Shown in pieces: positions 35,216 to 44,740 of a DNA stretch of 64,000 bases. The stretch spans positions 9,807 through 73,806 of the forward strand of contig CAZNER010000001.1 in NCBI GenBank assembly GCA_964572065.1, written 5' to 3'. The position numbers and the translations under genes are program-made. The stretch is from CAZNER01 sp964572065 (GTDB lineage: Bacteria > Patescibacteriota > Dojkabacteria > JAHIVN01). Position 1 is the stretch's first letter; every line of letters begins with the position of its first letter. The notes beneath the pieces are model-generated. The model did not search any database and had not been told where the DNA came from. It worked only from the letters and a program-made list of their open reading frames with translations.

Positions 35216-35849
35216 TTCTTATATTCTTTCCTGAAATTGAAATTAATATTAAACGTTCTGTAATAAAAGAAGCTAATTTAGTACCAAAAGTTTCTCGAAT
35301 TTTATTAAAAGATAAATCAGAACTTATAAACAACCTTTTTAAATCCCAATTATACAAAACCATTTCTACAAAATCGGTAATGTGATTGGCAATAAAACTT
35401 GTAGTACCTATATATCTATCCGTAAAATCATCAATAACTATAATCTGTGTTCGAGCAATTAAATCTCTTAATTGCATCCATAATTCATAATTAGTATTTT
35501 GGTGACATTCTCTTAATATGGGTACTAATTCACTCATACGAAAACAATATACTATAACACCTTCTTTTATAAAATATTGAGCAGCAAGATAAGTTAGGGC
35601 ACTTTTGCCTTGGCCTACATTATTAGAAGATTGTCCGGTAACATACAAACCTTTACCTTTTTCGCTAGTCTTACAAAAATTTAGTATTTTCTCCGCCACA
35701 TTTTTATTCTGCATATAATTATTCAAATTATCCAAATCCCAATAGGGACGAGGAATGTTAGCTTCAATATACCTCGTATATAAATGAAATTTTGGATGAT
35801 CTGGTTTTATTGTGTCTTGTAATTGTTTTATTTTTTGTTCTGTATTCAT
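35208..35849 (-). CDS. DnaC-like helicase loader ATPase
   Basis: 213 aa AAA+ protein. P-loop YVTGQSSNNVGQGKSALTYL, in which the usual first Gly of the Walker A motif is replaced by Asn and an insertion precedes it; Walker B IIVIDDFTDRYIG; sensor-type RLFISSDLSFNKIRETFG. Expected to load the DnaB-like helicase. Overlaps both neighbours by 4-8 bases. Confidence 0.82.
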   Translation of the reverse strand: MNTEQKIKQLQDTIKPDHPKFHLYTRYIEANIPRPYWDLDNLNNYMQNKNVAEKILNFCKTSEKGKGLYVTGQSSNNVGQGKSALTYLAAQYFIKEGVIVYCFRMSELVPILRECHQNTNYELWMQLRDLIARTQIIVIDDFTDRYIGTTSFIANHITDFVEMVLYNWDLKRLFISSDLSFNKIRETFGTKLASFITERLILISISGKNIRNE

Positions 35850-36793
35850 AATAATCTCCTAAAAGAACTATGCGTTTGAATATGCTTTTCTTCTTTTTCT
35901 ATTTCTAATAATATATTATTTATAGCCATCTTATCTTTTTTAATTTTAATCTGTTGTATATACCGCTCTACCTCCTCTTTTGAACAATCCCATGCTTGCC
36001 ACTTTTCAATATAACAAGGAGGAGTAACCTGTTGTTTCTTTTCTGTATTTAAAAAATTCTGGATGTTATCAACACTACATAAAAGCGAAAGAAAAGATTT
36101 CTTATTATGTCGAAAGTTAGATAACGAATCTATATGATGATTAATATAATCTAATAAATCTGTTTTTGTTTTACTGTGTTTTAAAAAAAATTCAATAAGA
36201 TCTCTTTTAAATCTTGCTAAATATATACCTTTGTTTCTATCTCCTTCAACATAAGGAATATGATAACATTTAAAATATAATTGTTTAATATATAATAAAA
36301 AGTGAGTAGCCTTCCAAGTCTCTATATCTTCCGGTAAAACGCGCTTTTTCTTATTTGAAGGTTTCTTTTTATCCAAAACTATTTTAATATCCGAAGCCCG
36401 TTTCTTTTGATATACGTGGGTTGTCGCAAAAGTTACTAAATTTTTATACGCTCCAGGAGTAATACAATTTTGTTTTGTCATGATTTTACAATACCTTAAA
36501 AATTCTTTTTTAGTTAAATCTTTAACCGGTAAAATTTTATAAAAATTGCCGGTAGGCTTCCGAACTACTTCTAGTAACTCCCATATTTCTAATTTCTTTA
36601 ATGATACAGATATAGCAGTATCTTGTATGTGTGTTTTAATTGATAAGTATTTTAAAGATAAAGAAACAATAGATGATTCTTGAGTGGCGCTTTCCAAATA
36701 TATAACAACATAAAGTAAAAAAGCGCTTTGCCCTATACCCTGTATATACTGATCTAAAAGTTTAGTGAAATCTTCTAATAAATTATTATTCAT
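35846..36793 (-). CDS. Winged-helix replication initiator-like protein, 315 aa
   Basis: N-terminal winged-helix region (SAFLLYVVIYLESATQESSI, ISVSLKKLEIWELLEVVRKP) followed by a basic linker and a helical C-terminal domain (about 165-300), a layout seen in DnaD/RepO-type phage initiators. It sits directly before the helicase loader. Function is inferred from fold-like pattern and context. Confidence 0.6.
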   Translation of the reverse strand: MNNNLLEDFTKLLDQYIQGIGQSAFLLYVVIYLESATQESSIVSLSLKYLSIKTHIQDTAISVSLKKLEIWELLEVVRKPTGNFYKILPVKDLTKKEFLRYCKIMTKQNCITPGAYKNLVTFATTHVYQKKRASDIKIVLDKKKPSNKKKRVLPEDIETWKATHFLLYIKQLYFKCYHIPYVEGDRNKGIYLARFKRDLIEFFLKHSKTKTDLLDYINHHIDSLSNFRHNKKSFLSLLCSVDNIQNFLNTEKKQQVTPPCYIEKWQAWDCSKEEVERYIQQIKIKKDKMAINNILLEIEKEEKHIQTHSSFRRLL

Positions 36794-38490
36794 ATAATAT
36801 CTCTAATTGTAACTTCTTCTATTTCAGTATCGACTTTACCTTCATTAAACAAATCATTTATATCTTTCTTTTTCGTTAAAACTTCTAATACGTTCTCTTC
36901 TATCGTATTTTCTGTTATAAAATTAATTATAAAAACGGTATCGTGTAACGCCCCGGATCTTCTAATTCTACCCATCCTTTGGCGCATAGAAAAAGAACTA
37001 AATAAAATATCGAAATTTACTAGATATTTACAAAATTGTAGATCTTGACCTTCTTTTAAAATATCACTAGTAATTAAAACTTTAGTATCTTTTGAATTTC
37101 TAAATTTTTCTATTACCTCGAATCTGTCATCGATTTTAGTAGTAGCGCCCGATAACATTATATTTTTATAACCAGTAATAGAAAGTCTGTCTGATAAAAG
37201 CCTTACCATATCTGTAAAATAAGTAAAAACTACAATCTTATCATCAGAATCAGAAAGTAATTCTAAAAAAGAAAGTAATTCTTCTGTTTTAGAAGAATAA
37301 TCTAAAGCTGGATCCAATAACTGAGTAGAAAGACAGGCTTGTCTTAATTTTACAATCATTGGCAAATCTTCTAAATCTTCAAGGGGTTTCCTGTATTCGT
37401 TAGAAAATTCTTCTAAAGCTCCCTTTTTTAAATCTTTATATAATTTTTGTTGTCTTTTGTTTAAAGAAATATAGTAAGTCTTAACTACTACTTTCGGTAA
37501 CTCTGCTTCTACTTCAAAAGCCTGCCTTCTTAAAAAATAGGGAGATATCAACTCTCTAAACTTATCTAAATTTCTATAACCTTTAATCTCTCCAAACCAA
37601 TCTTTAATAACAAAATTTAAACAAAAATCTTTAAAGAAACCAAAAATTCTCCAATCAATGAGTTTAAATAAACTAAATATTTGCTCTAACTTGCCATCTG
37701 TTGGTGTAGCTGTTAAAGCAGATACATATAAAGCTTTAGTTGCAAGAGACCTAACTTTTTTGCTGCGTTCTACCATAAAATTAACTATATACTGAGCTTC
37801 ATCCACAATTAACAAACTATTGTACAAATTCGGCTTAAGATATTTACATATTAATTTCCAATCTCTTACTAACAAATCATAATTTATAATTTTATAAGTT
37901 AAATTTTGTTTATAAAAATCTTCTCTTATTTTCTTACCACTACCAGAATGTATAAAATCTACAGTACTATTTGTAAATCTTTTTATTTCTTTAAACCATT
38001 TTTTCTTTAAAGAAGCAGGACATATTACTATAACTTTTTTGATATGGGCGTTTTCTAATAATTTCTGTGCTGCAGCAATACTTTCAATAGTTTTTCCTAA
38101 ACCTACATCATCTAATAATAATGCTTTTTTTCTATAAGTTAAAAATTTAGCCCCCACTTTCTGGAAGGAATATAAAGTACCTCTAAAGCTACCGCAAACA
38201 AATTCTGTATCTTCTGCTTTTTTTAATACAGTTGTCGCAATAGAAACTTGTTGTTCTTGTTGCAATAATAGTTTTAAAGTCTCAGAAACATTAATTTGTT
38301 CATTTGGGAAAGTAGTTTGTAACCAAGATAAAACTTTTGGATAAAAAGAAAAAAGGCCTGTTAATGTTTTATTTTTTTCATCAAAAACAAGACCTGGGAA
38401 TTTAGATAATTGATATAAAATATTATGAAAATAAAGACTGTAAATTATAATTTTAAAAGAAAAAGAATCAAATTTAGTAAAATAAATCAT
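36790..38490 (-). CDS. SNF2-family DNA-dependent ATPase/helicase
   Basis: 566 aa. Superfamily 2 motifs: I ALLLDDVGLGKTIESIA, Ia VIVICPASLKKKW, II SLLIVDEAQYI, III SALTATPTDG, V TSDILKEGQDLQFCKYLVNF, VI SSFSMRQRMGRIRRSG. The SSFSMRQRMGRIRR box and DEAQ motif II place it with SWI2/SNF2-type enzymes. It could remodel or restart forks, or clear proteins from DNA. ATGA overlap with the sigma-factor gene upstream. Confidence 0.88.
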   Translation of the reverse strand: MIYFTKFDSFSFKIIIYSLYFHNILYQLSKFPGLVFDEKNKTLTGLFSFYPKVLSWLQTTFPNEQINVSETLKLLLQQEQQVSIATTVLKKAEDTEFVCGSFRGTLYSFQKVGAKFLTYRKKALLLDDVGLGKTIESIAAAQKLLENAHIKKVIVICPASLKKKWFKEIKRFTNSTVDFIHSGSGKKIREDFYKQNLTYKIINYDLLVRDWKLICKYLKPNLYNSLLIVDEAQYIVNFMVERSKKVRSLATKALYVSALTATPTDGKLEQIFSLFKLIDWRIFGFFKDFCLNFVIKDWFGEIKGYRNLDKFRELISPYFLRRQAFEVEAELPKVVVKTYYISLNKRQQKLYKDLKKGALEEFSNEYRKPLEDLEDLPMIVKLRQACLSTQLLDPALDYSSKTEELLSFLELLSDSDDKIVVFTYFTDMVRLLSDRLSITGYKNIMLSGATTKIDDRFEVIEKFRNSKDTKVLITSDILKEGQDLQFCKYLVNFDILFSSFSMRQRMGRIRRSGALHDTVFIINFITENTIEENVLEVLTKKKDINDLFNEGKVDTEIEEVTIRDII

Positions 38491-39269
38491 AAAAGCTTAC
38501 GTACTTGTTTTTGTACTTTTTTTAACGCTTGATTTTTTATTAGTCGAATACGTTCTGATGTGAGTTTATAATCTTTTCCTAATTCTGCGAGCTTTTTTCT
38601 GGCTTCTCCAAACACGCCATAATACTGAGTCAAGACAGTACGTTCAATATTCGACAATTTGTCAATAGCCTCTTTTACTTTTAATACAAATTTTTTATGA
38701 TCTATTTGCTCTTCTATATTAATTTTTGAATCTTCACATAAATTTATAATTTCTTCAAGGGACGTAAAATTATTATCTAAATCTAGTAATTTTTTTGCGT
38801 AAATGGGATCTATACTTAGATCCTTTATTATATCATTAAAAGAAATACTTCGTTGGTGCTCTTGTTCTAATTTCTTTTCTGTTTGCTTTAATTCCCTCAA
38901 TCGTTGAACTCCGGCAAAAGAAAATCTAATCAATCGACTGCGTTCTGTAATATATCTACACATAGCTGCATGAATACAAACCCGGGCGAAGTGTTTAAAT
39001 GGTGCCCTATTCTTTCGTTTTAAATCAAATTTGTTAATGGCTTCAAACACCCCCTGATTACCACTAGCAATAAGATCAAGTAACGATACTTTTGTTTTCA
39101 TTTCTGTAGCTATGCGTACCACCATTTTTAAATAAGAACACACAATAGCATTACGAGATTTAACATCTCCATTCTTTGCCTTCTCTATATGTATTAAAAT
39201 ATCCTGTTCTTTAAGAATAGGATACTTCTTTATATCTTTAAAATATGCTTTAAGTAATTGATTATCCAT
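38487..39269 (-). CDS. Phage RNA polymerase sigma-70-family factor
   Basis: 260 aa with region 1.2 (LLKAYFKDIKKYPILKEQDI), 2 (KSRNAIVCSYLKMVVRIATE, LLDLIASGNQGVFEAINKFD, FKHFARVCIHAAMCRYI), 3 (RSISFNDIIKDLSIDPIYAK) and 4 (LSNIERTVLTQYYGVFGEAR...SERIRLIKNQALKKV). Complete and well kept, so it should redirect host RNA polymerase to later phage promoters. No ribosome binding site is visible before the ATG. Confidence 0.93.
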   Translation of the reverse strand: MDNQLLKAYFKDIKKYPILKEQDILIHIEKAKNGDVKSRNAIVCSYLKMVVRIATEMKTKVSLLDLIASGNQGVFEAINKFDLKRKNRAPFKHFARVCIHAAMCRYITERSRLIRFSFAGVQRLRELKQTEKKLEQEHQRSISFNDIIKDLSIDPIYAKKLLDLDNNFTSLEEIINLCEDSKINIEEQIDHKKFVLKVKEAIDKLSNIERTVLTQYYGVFGEARKKLAELGKDYKLTSERIRLIKNQALKKVQKQVRKLL

Positions 39270-39276
39270 AATTAAA

Positions 39277-40152
39277 TTACGACCAAGAAAACCATCCGGG
39301 CAAAACTACTTTACTTAAGTTTTTATTTTTTTGTTTTTTAAAAGGACGCCAAGGTCCGTAAACCCCCACTTTAGTAGCAGCAGTTAAACAAGCGGCCCAC
39401 CACGCAAAAGTACCATGTTGAAATAAAATATTATCAAAAGATCTAATAAAATTAAAATCGGCATCTAAAGCCCGGCCACACCTTACGATCGGATCTAATT
39501 TTTTAAATCCCGTCACTAAAGAATTCATATAATCCACAGCTAATTGTAAATTATCAATTTTTACAGTTTCTGGTATAGAAGTATGAAATCGCATTCTTTT
39601 TAATTGCGATAAAGTTATTTTATCCCAATAAGGCATATCTGTAACAATATATAATTTTTTAAAAGTAAAATAAGATATGGCTTTTAAATACATCATTATA
39701 TCTACTTTATATTCTTCTTGATAATTATAACGGTGTAATAACCTATCTCCTAATCTCAAATGAAAAACTAAATCCTTCTTATTAGTAATAGGTATTGGTA
39801 CGAACCATTTTTTAATAATAGACAAATACGGTTTAAACAACCTAAAATCTTCAAAATAACCTTCTACACGAAAAAAACAATTATCATATTTTTGCTTAAA
39901 AAAAGATACGGGACAATTATTATCAGAAATTGTAATTTTTTTATCATAAACTTTAGAAGAAGATTGTTGTATAATTTGCACCCCATCTACAAAAAGTTTA
40001 TTTAAATATTTAAGACCATAATACCCAGGATAAGGCAATTTCACATATAAAGGGCAATTATAAAAAAAAGCTAATAATTTACCATAAATATACTGAAATA
40101 AATTGTTACCAAAACCGTTAGTTAAACAAACTAATACTATATTTTTACTCAT
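39277..40152 (-). CDS. GT11-type glycosyltransferase (alpha-1,2-fucosyltransferase-like)
   Basis: 291 aa. GT11 signature segments: LTNGFGNNLFQYIYGKLL (the GGLGNQMFQY equivalent), LVFHLRLGDRL (the HxRxGD motif) and FAWWAACLTAATKVGVYGP. GT11 enzymes use GDP-beta-L sugars, usually GDP-L-fucose; with a GDP-mannose 3,5-epimerase in the same cluster, GDP-L-galactose is a possible donor (inference). Last gene of the glycan cluster, overlapping the methyltransferase upstream. Confidence 0.85.
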   Translation of the reverse strand: MSKNIVLVCLTNGFGNNLFQYIYGKLLAFFYNCPLYVKLPYPGYYGLKYLNKLFVDGVQIIQQSSSKVYDKKITISDNNCPVSFFKQKYDNCFFRVEGYFEDFRLFKPYLSIIKKWFVPIPITNKKDLVFHLRLGDRLLHRYNYQEEYKVDIMMYLKAISYFTFKKLYIVTDMPYWDKITLSQLKRMRFHTSIPETVKIDNLQLAVDYMNSLVTGFKKLDPIVRCGRALDADFNFIRSFDNILFQHGTFAWWAACLTAATKVGVYGPWRPFKKQKNKNLSKVVLPGWFSWS

Positions 40153-40831
40153 ATTTTTTATTTTTAAAAAGTAAATTTCCTTGGGGTGTTTTATCTGAAT
40201 ACTTTGAAATCAATCCAAAATTTAATTTTTGTAAAAGTATTATTGTTTGCTTTCTATTAAGACCCCCTTCATAAGTTGTTTCCCCATATTCAGTCCATAA
40301 ATATTTTATATTATCTTTATACTTTCCAAAACCTTCAATTACTTCTTTTTCCGCTCCTTGTACATCAATCCATATAAGATCAACAGCTAATATTTGTTGT
40401 TCTGTTAACCAAGTATCTAATCGTTTTGTTTTAACATAAATTTTTGGGGCGTCTTTTACAAAAATATGTCCTTGTTTTAAAGAAGAAGCGCCAGAACGAT
40501 TTAAACGCCATTTTATATAATCTGTTCTCTTAATCCAAGCATATTTTTTAAATAAAAATTCCTTCACTTTACTTTCATAACTTTGATAAAAAGGCAAAAC
40601 AGAAAAATCTTGATTAAATAAAGCATACTCAAATAAATGTAATCGAGTATCTTTTATATAATTTTTTATAACTGTTATATTTCGAGGATCGGGTTCAAAA
40701 CAATACAATTTTAAATCTTTGAAGGTATTCAAAAATTTAATAGAATCTTCCCCATAATGGGCCCCAACTTCTATTATAATTGGATTTTCCTTTTGTAATA
40801 ACTGTTTAAAAATATTATGTATATTTGACAT
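40145..40831 (-). CDS. FkbM-family methyltransferase
   Basis: 228 aa SAM-dependent methyltransferase: PIIIEVGAHYGEDSIKFL (SAM loop), LKLYCFEPDPRNITVIKNY, and the family-typical VDLIWIDVQGAEKEVIEGFG. FkbM-type enzymes O-methylate sugars or polyketides; a sugar acceptor fits this cluster. Start overlaps nothing; two bases follow the CgeB-like gene. Confidence 0.87.
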   Translation of the reverse strand: MSNIHNIFKQLLQKENPIIIEVGAHYGEDSIKFLNTFKDLKLYCFEPDPRNITVIKNYIKDTRLHLFEYALFNQDFSVLPFYQSYESKVKEFLFKKYAWIKRTDYIKWRLNRSGASSLKQGHIFVKDAPKIYVKTKRLDTWLTEQQILAVDLIWIDVQGAEKEVIEGFGKYKDNIKYLWTEYGETTYEGGLNRKQTIILLQKLNFGLISKYSDKTPQGNLLFKNKKYE

Positions 40832-40833
40832 AG

Positions 40834-41796
40834 TTACTTCTTATGCGCATAGTATTCTTTTATATAAGCTAATACTTGTTTTGCCCTATTTCTCCAAGTA
40901 TGTTCTTGTATGGCTGTTTTATAAGCAGTCTCTATTATAGCGTTTCTTTGTTGTTCATGCTCTAAATAATAATAAAATTTATCAAATAAATTCTTTAAAT
41001 TATTTTTAAAAACCACACAATTAACTCCATCTTTAAAAATATCTTTATAAGTATCTGGTATTTCAGAACAAAAAAGTAAGGTTTTAGATAACCAAGCCTC
41101 AAAGTATCTTGGAGGCATATCTCCATAAGCTGAAGGTATAGACAACCACATTTTCGACTTACACATAATCTGTGCGTATTCTTTATAATTAGTAATACGA
41201 CAAGAAACAGAATCACTACCTCGTAAAAAACATTTTATATCTTCCCGTTTAGAGAAAGCCTCTTGCACTTTAATCCTCAAATTCTCTGTACTAAACGCTC
41301 CTTTCGGATAATACTTACTGTGATGTAATGCTCCCGAAAAACCAATATCATAAAAACGTTTATAGCCATAATCTTTAAAAATTGATGGATCAGCAGCATG
41401 GCACAACCTTCTAGTTTTAATTTTCGTATTTTTTTCGTACTTTTTATACTCAGCAGCAGCGCATAAAATTAAATCGACATTATTTCTTTTACAAAAAAAC
41501 AATTTCTTTTGTAAATAGTTTTGGGGTTTAAATAAATTATAAATAACCAACTGCCTCGCTTGGTTTAGCCCTTTAATACTAGAAAAAGAACGATCTTTGT
41601 TAGACCAACCTAAACCGAAAAATATAGTTTTCGGAGAAAAAGGGCAAATCCTTAATATTTCTAATATATTTTTTGGGGTTTTGTTATATAAATAACAAGG
41701 AGTTAATTTTTTCAATTCTTTATATAAACTTTTGTAAATAGGATAAGTATCTGCATAACTAGTATTTACTATAGGATCTATAAAAAGTATAGACAT
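40834..41796 (-). CDS. CgeB/YkvP-like glycosyltransferase, 320 aa
   Basis: GT-B-type protein of the spore-coat CgeB-like group: HAADPSIFKDYGYKRFYDIG (donor-site strand after the His-Ala-Ala-Asp box), FSGALHHSKYYPKG, and AYGDMPPRYFEAWLSKTLLF with the catalytic-type Glu in the PPRYFE box. Adds a sugar to an unknown acceptor. Confidence 0.78.
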   Translation of the reverse strand: MSILFIDPIVNTSYADTYPIYKSLYKELKKLTPCYLYNKTPKNILEILRICPFSPKTIFFGLGWSNKDRSFSSIKGLNQARQLVIYNLFKPQNYLQKKLFFCKRNNVDLILCAAAEYKKYEKNTKIKTRRLCHAADPSIFKDYGYKRFYDIGFSGALHHSKYYPKGAFSTENLRIKVQEAFSKREDIKCFLRGSDSVSCRITNYKEYAQIMCKSKMWLSIPSAYGDMPPRYFEAWLSKTLLFCSEIPDTYKDIFKDGVNCVVFKNNLKNLFDKFYYYLEHEQQRNAIIETAYKTAIQEHTWRNRAKQVLAYIKEYYAHKK

Positions 41797-41825
41797 AAAT
41801 AAAAACCTTTCATAATTTATAAAAA

Positions 41826-42470
41826 CTAATTCAATAATGGAAAATATTTTTCATCTAAAAAAATTAAATTCCCAGTATCTACTAATAATATATAATTTTT
41901 ACTTTCTCCTAAATCTTTCATGGACCAAAAAGAAGTAGAACCATCAATATCTTTTTTATGTATAGCTCCTTCTCTTTGTATAATCCAATCATCTATACCG
42001 CTATGTTCTATTATCACAATTTTAGGTCTATAATTTGTTAAAGATTTCCAAATATGATAATCTGGACCATCAACATCAATACTTAATATATCAAAATCTT
42101 TAATTATGGGAGTATTAGAAAGAATATTATCTAATAAAGTTCCTTTACCTGGAAGATAATGTACTATTTTGTTTCTTAAAATAACATTTTTTGGGTATTT
42201 TAATTTCTTTATTGTCTTTTGCAATTGTCTAAATTTAATAATATCTGCTTCTATTAATACCCCTTTCCAATTTTTATTTTCTATTAAATTAAAAGTATTA
42301 CTAAAACGTTTTCCATCCCAAGCCCCAAACTCACAACACCAACCTTGATGTATATTAAGTTTATCAATTAAATAAGCTAAAATGCCATCTTCCCCGTGTT
42401 GACTATAAATACTTCGCCTTTTGCAAAGTAAGGAACTTGCATAATTTTTGGGTTGTTTTATATATTTCAT
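41826..42470 (-). CDS. FkbM-like methyltransferase-family protein, 214 aa
   Basis: Has SQHGEDGILAYLIDKL, CCEFGAWDGKRFSNTFNLIE (SAM-loop equivalent) and DFDILSIDVDGPDYHIWKSL. Same sub-family as the gene at 46412-47257, which shares the GxDGI, EFGAWDG and SIDxDG motifs. Some members of this group lack proven methyltransferase activity, so the function is tentative. Confidence 0.7.
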   Translation of the reverse strand: MKYIKQPKNYASSLLCKRRSIYSQHGEDGILAYLIDKLNIHQGWCCEFGAWDGKRFSNTFNLIENKNWKGVLIEADIIKFRQLQKTIKKLKYPKNVILRNKIVHYLPGKGTLLDNILSNTPIIKDFDILSIDVDGPDYHIWKSLTNYRPKIVIIEHSGIDDWIIQREGAIHKKDIDGSTSFWSMKDLGESKNYILLVDTGNLIFLDEKYFPLLN

Positions 42471-42478
42471 ATTTACTT

Positions 42479-43189
42479 TTATTTTCTAAAATGTATTATA
42501 GGATTTAATTTATCCGCCTTTTTAACTACATCTTTAGATATAAGTTTATAATTATATTTATTCAACAATTTACAAAACTTTTCAATCCCGTAAAAATACC
42601 AACGCCCATTATTCGGTGGACCATCATAATCTTTTATAAAAGTTTCTAAATTTTTGAAACCTGCTTGAAGCATTAATTTTTGTTTACCTTTTATATCATA
42701 ATATTTATCTGCATCTGCTATCATAATAAAACAGTTAGCTCCGAATTTTAATTTGTTATACAAATTTTTCAAATAAGCTTCCGCTCCGGAATAAGAAATA
42801 TGACAAAAAACATCATAAGAAAAGATATAATCTATAGTATTGTCTTTAAATACCGAACAACTAAAATCAGATACAGTAAAATATTTAATATATTCTCTTT
42901 TAGGAATACGCTTCCAAAAACCTGTATGTATAGGATCTGAAATATCAATACAAAACAACTGTCCAGCATTAAGCATTTTCTGTGTCCAAAAACCCCCATC
43001 TGCTCCTATTTCTAAAATAGTAGTTTTTGGAGTAATATAAGGAATAATACAAATACTAACTATCTGTTCTAAATCTTGGAATTTAGATAAACGACAAGCT
43101 TTCTTCCAACCGAGTTGTGCTCGGGAAGTACCATTTTTCCAAAAAACTTTTAAACTTTTTATTTCTTTTTTAAGCTTATTAATAATCAT
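42479..43189 (-). CDS. Class I SAM methyltransferase
   Basis: 236 aa. SAM-binding TTILEIGADGGFWTQKMLNA, acidic loop LFCIDISDP, and post-I NTIDYIFSYDVFCHISYSGA. Likely methylates a cluster glycan or its precursor. A 160-base gap precedes it, holding a possible gene remnant. Confidence 0.8.
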   Translation of the reverse strand: MIINKLKKEIKSLKVFWKNGTSRAQLGWKKACRLSKFQDLEQIVSICIIPYITPKTTILEIGADGGFWTQKMLNAGQLFCIDISDPIHTGFWKRIPKREYIKYFTVSDFSCSVFKDNTIDYIFSYDVFCHISYSGAEAYLKNLYNKLKFGANCFIMIADADKYYDIKGKQKLMLQAGFKNLETFIKDYDGPPNNGRWYFYGIEKFCKLLNKYNYKLISKDVVKKADKLNPIIHFRK

Positions 43190-43243
43190 TTTATAATTCT
43201 TAATATGATATACTGTGTTTATTTGTTTATATACAATATATAA

Positions 43244-43327
43244 TCAATTCCTTAAAAGCCGACTCATGGGTACTACAATTATCCTCAAAGCTTTTTCCTT
43301 TTGTTCTAAACGTTTTAATAAATTATC
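43244..43327 (-). pseudogene. Possible C-terminal gene remnant, 27 codons
   Basis: Within the 163-base gap between the methyltransferase and a sulfotransferase, one frame reads DNLLKRLEQKEKALRIIVVP then MSRLLRN and a TGA. It has no start codon of its own with a ribosome binding site, yet the composition looks coding. It could be the tail of a lost glycan gene; it could also be chance. Confidence 0.3.
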
Positions 43328-43352
43328 TTATAAAAATAAATAATCAGAATAT

Positions 43353-44000
43353 TTATTCGTAATCTTTCAAAGTAAAAGCAAAATAATCAATTTCTTTTTT
43401 AAACTTCTTATATACTAAAGCGGCCGTTTCTTTATTATAATATTCAACAAAAGACTTACTATGGTTATAAGATCCTACATTTAATTTTAAATTTTTATTG
43501 TATTTTTTAATATTCAAACGATTTAAAATAATTGCTAAATCTTTATTAAAATTTTCATAACGACCTATAAAATCAAAAATGGGCTTGTTTTTAATTACAG
43601 TAAGATAGTATTGGTCAATCCAAAAATCATAAATATCTTTATTGGGTATTACAATGTTTTTAATAAAATTTTCAAAAGAAGTACCTGGGCGTTTATCATA
43701 ATGCCAATTAGATACTAAAAGATCATATTTATTTCTAATAAAAGTAAATTTAAAATAAGCATCCCATTCTTTTACTATGTTTTTAAAATACTCAAGTTTA
43801 TTATTATAAGACAGTTTTTTGTTTGTTAATACTCTCTCATCTATTCCATTATTTCTTAAAATCTGGGTGATTGTGCTTCCTCCAGTTTTAGCTATGTGAA
43901 AGTATAAAATTTTCTTTTCTTGATTAAGTACGAATGGTGTCAATAAAGTTTGTCCTTTGCCGTCCATTCTAGCAAATTTAGTTAAAATATTAGAATACAC
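43353..44000 (-). CDS. Sulfotransferase-family protein (Sulfotransfer_2-like), 215 aa
   Basis: PAPS-binding motif LYFHIAKTGGSTITQIL (5'-phosphosulfate loop) near residue 32 and 3'-phosphate motif KFTFIRNKYDLLVSNW near 84; late helix FVEYYNKETAALVYKKFKKE typical of the family. Predicted to sulfate a carbohydrate using host PAPS. GTG start with GGAG 6 bases upstream. Confidence 0.78.
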   Translation of the reverse strand: MYSNILTKFARMDGKGQTLLTPFVLNQEKKILYFHIAKTGGSTITQILRNNGIDERVLTNKKLSYNNKLEYFKNIVKEWDAYFKFTFIRNKYDLLVSNWHYDKRPGTSFENFIKNIVIPNKDIYDFWIDQYYLTVIKNKPIFDFIGRYENFNKDLAIILNRLNIKKYNKNLKLNVGSYNHSKSFVEYYNKETAALVYKKFKKEIDYFAFTLKDYE

Positions 44001-44012
44001 AAATAACTCCTA

Positions 44013-44714
44013 TTAAAAAATTTTTTGTATATAAAAAGCTGGTATGTTGTTTTGTTTTAATAGCAATTCCTTATAATTATTATTCAATAAATCTACTATA
44101 TTTTTAGGATAAACTTTATAATCTGCTTTACTACAAACAAATGTTTTTTGTAATTGTAAAGCAAAAACTTCTGGCAATTCAAGAAACGCCGCCAATTCTT
44201 TTGTATTTTTTTGCAAAAACTCATATTTTAAAAACAGCAATTTAGGATGTTTAAATTTTAACCAAGATAGAAAAAATCCTGTAAAATCTAAAAAATCTGG
44301 ATAATCTTCCAAAAAAGTTTTTAACGATATATCTTGTAAAGTTAATTTTTTAGATATACCAAAAGGTATACTTAATTGCACAAATCGTCTAGTACTAAAA
44401 AAATAATCGTCCCCTAATTTCCGAAAACGATCACACCGCCTTATATGCGACAATAAAGCGTTTCTTGGATCTCTATAAACAAAAATTATCTTATCCAATG
44501 TTTTATAATTTATATTTGGTTTAGTATGATGTATATAGGAATGTATATTACTAGGAAATTTAACAGATAAATATTTATTAATAAAAGAGTTTAAAAATTT
44601 AAACCCAGAACCCCCATAACTAAATAATTTAACTCCAGTAAATAACTCTTTATTATTCTTAATTATTTTAGGTAACTTATATACCCGAAACATATCTTTA
44701 TCTAAACCTTTCAT
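44013..44714 (-). CDS. Sulfotransferase-like protein, 233 aa
   Basis: PAPS-type loop LFSYGGSGFKFLNSFI and 3'-phosphate-type motif KIIFVYRDPRNALLSHIRR. Paralogous to the protein at 45756-46361 (shared SYGGxGxxFL and YxDPRNAxLSxxRR). The usual basic residue of the first loop is replaced by Gly/Ser, so activity is likely but not certain. Confidence 0.7.
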   Translation of the reverse strand: MKGLDKDMFRVYKLPKIIKNNKELFTGVKLFSYGGSGFKFLNSFINKYLSVKFPSNIHSYIHHTKPNINYKTLDKIIFVYRDPRNALLSHIRRCDRFRKLGDDYFFSTRRFVQLSIPFGISKKLTLQDISLKTFLEDYPDFLDFTGFFLSWLKFKHPKLLFLKYEFLQKNTKELAAFLELPEVFALQLQKTFVCSKADYKVYPKNIVDLLNNNYKELLLKQNNIPAFYIQKIF

Positions 44715-44740
44715 AAATTATTTCCTATATCTAAAATAAA

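Noticed and set aside
40995..41216. 73-codon minus-strand frame inside the CgeB-like gene, and a 67-codon one at 51799-52002
   Set aside because: Both lie wholly within clear glycosyltransferase genes in another frame and lack ribosome binding sites.
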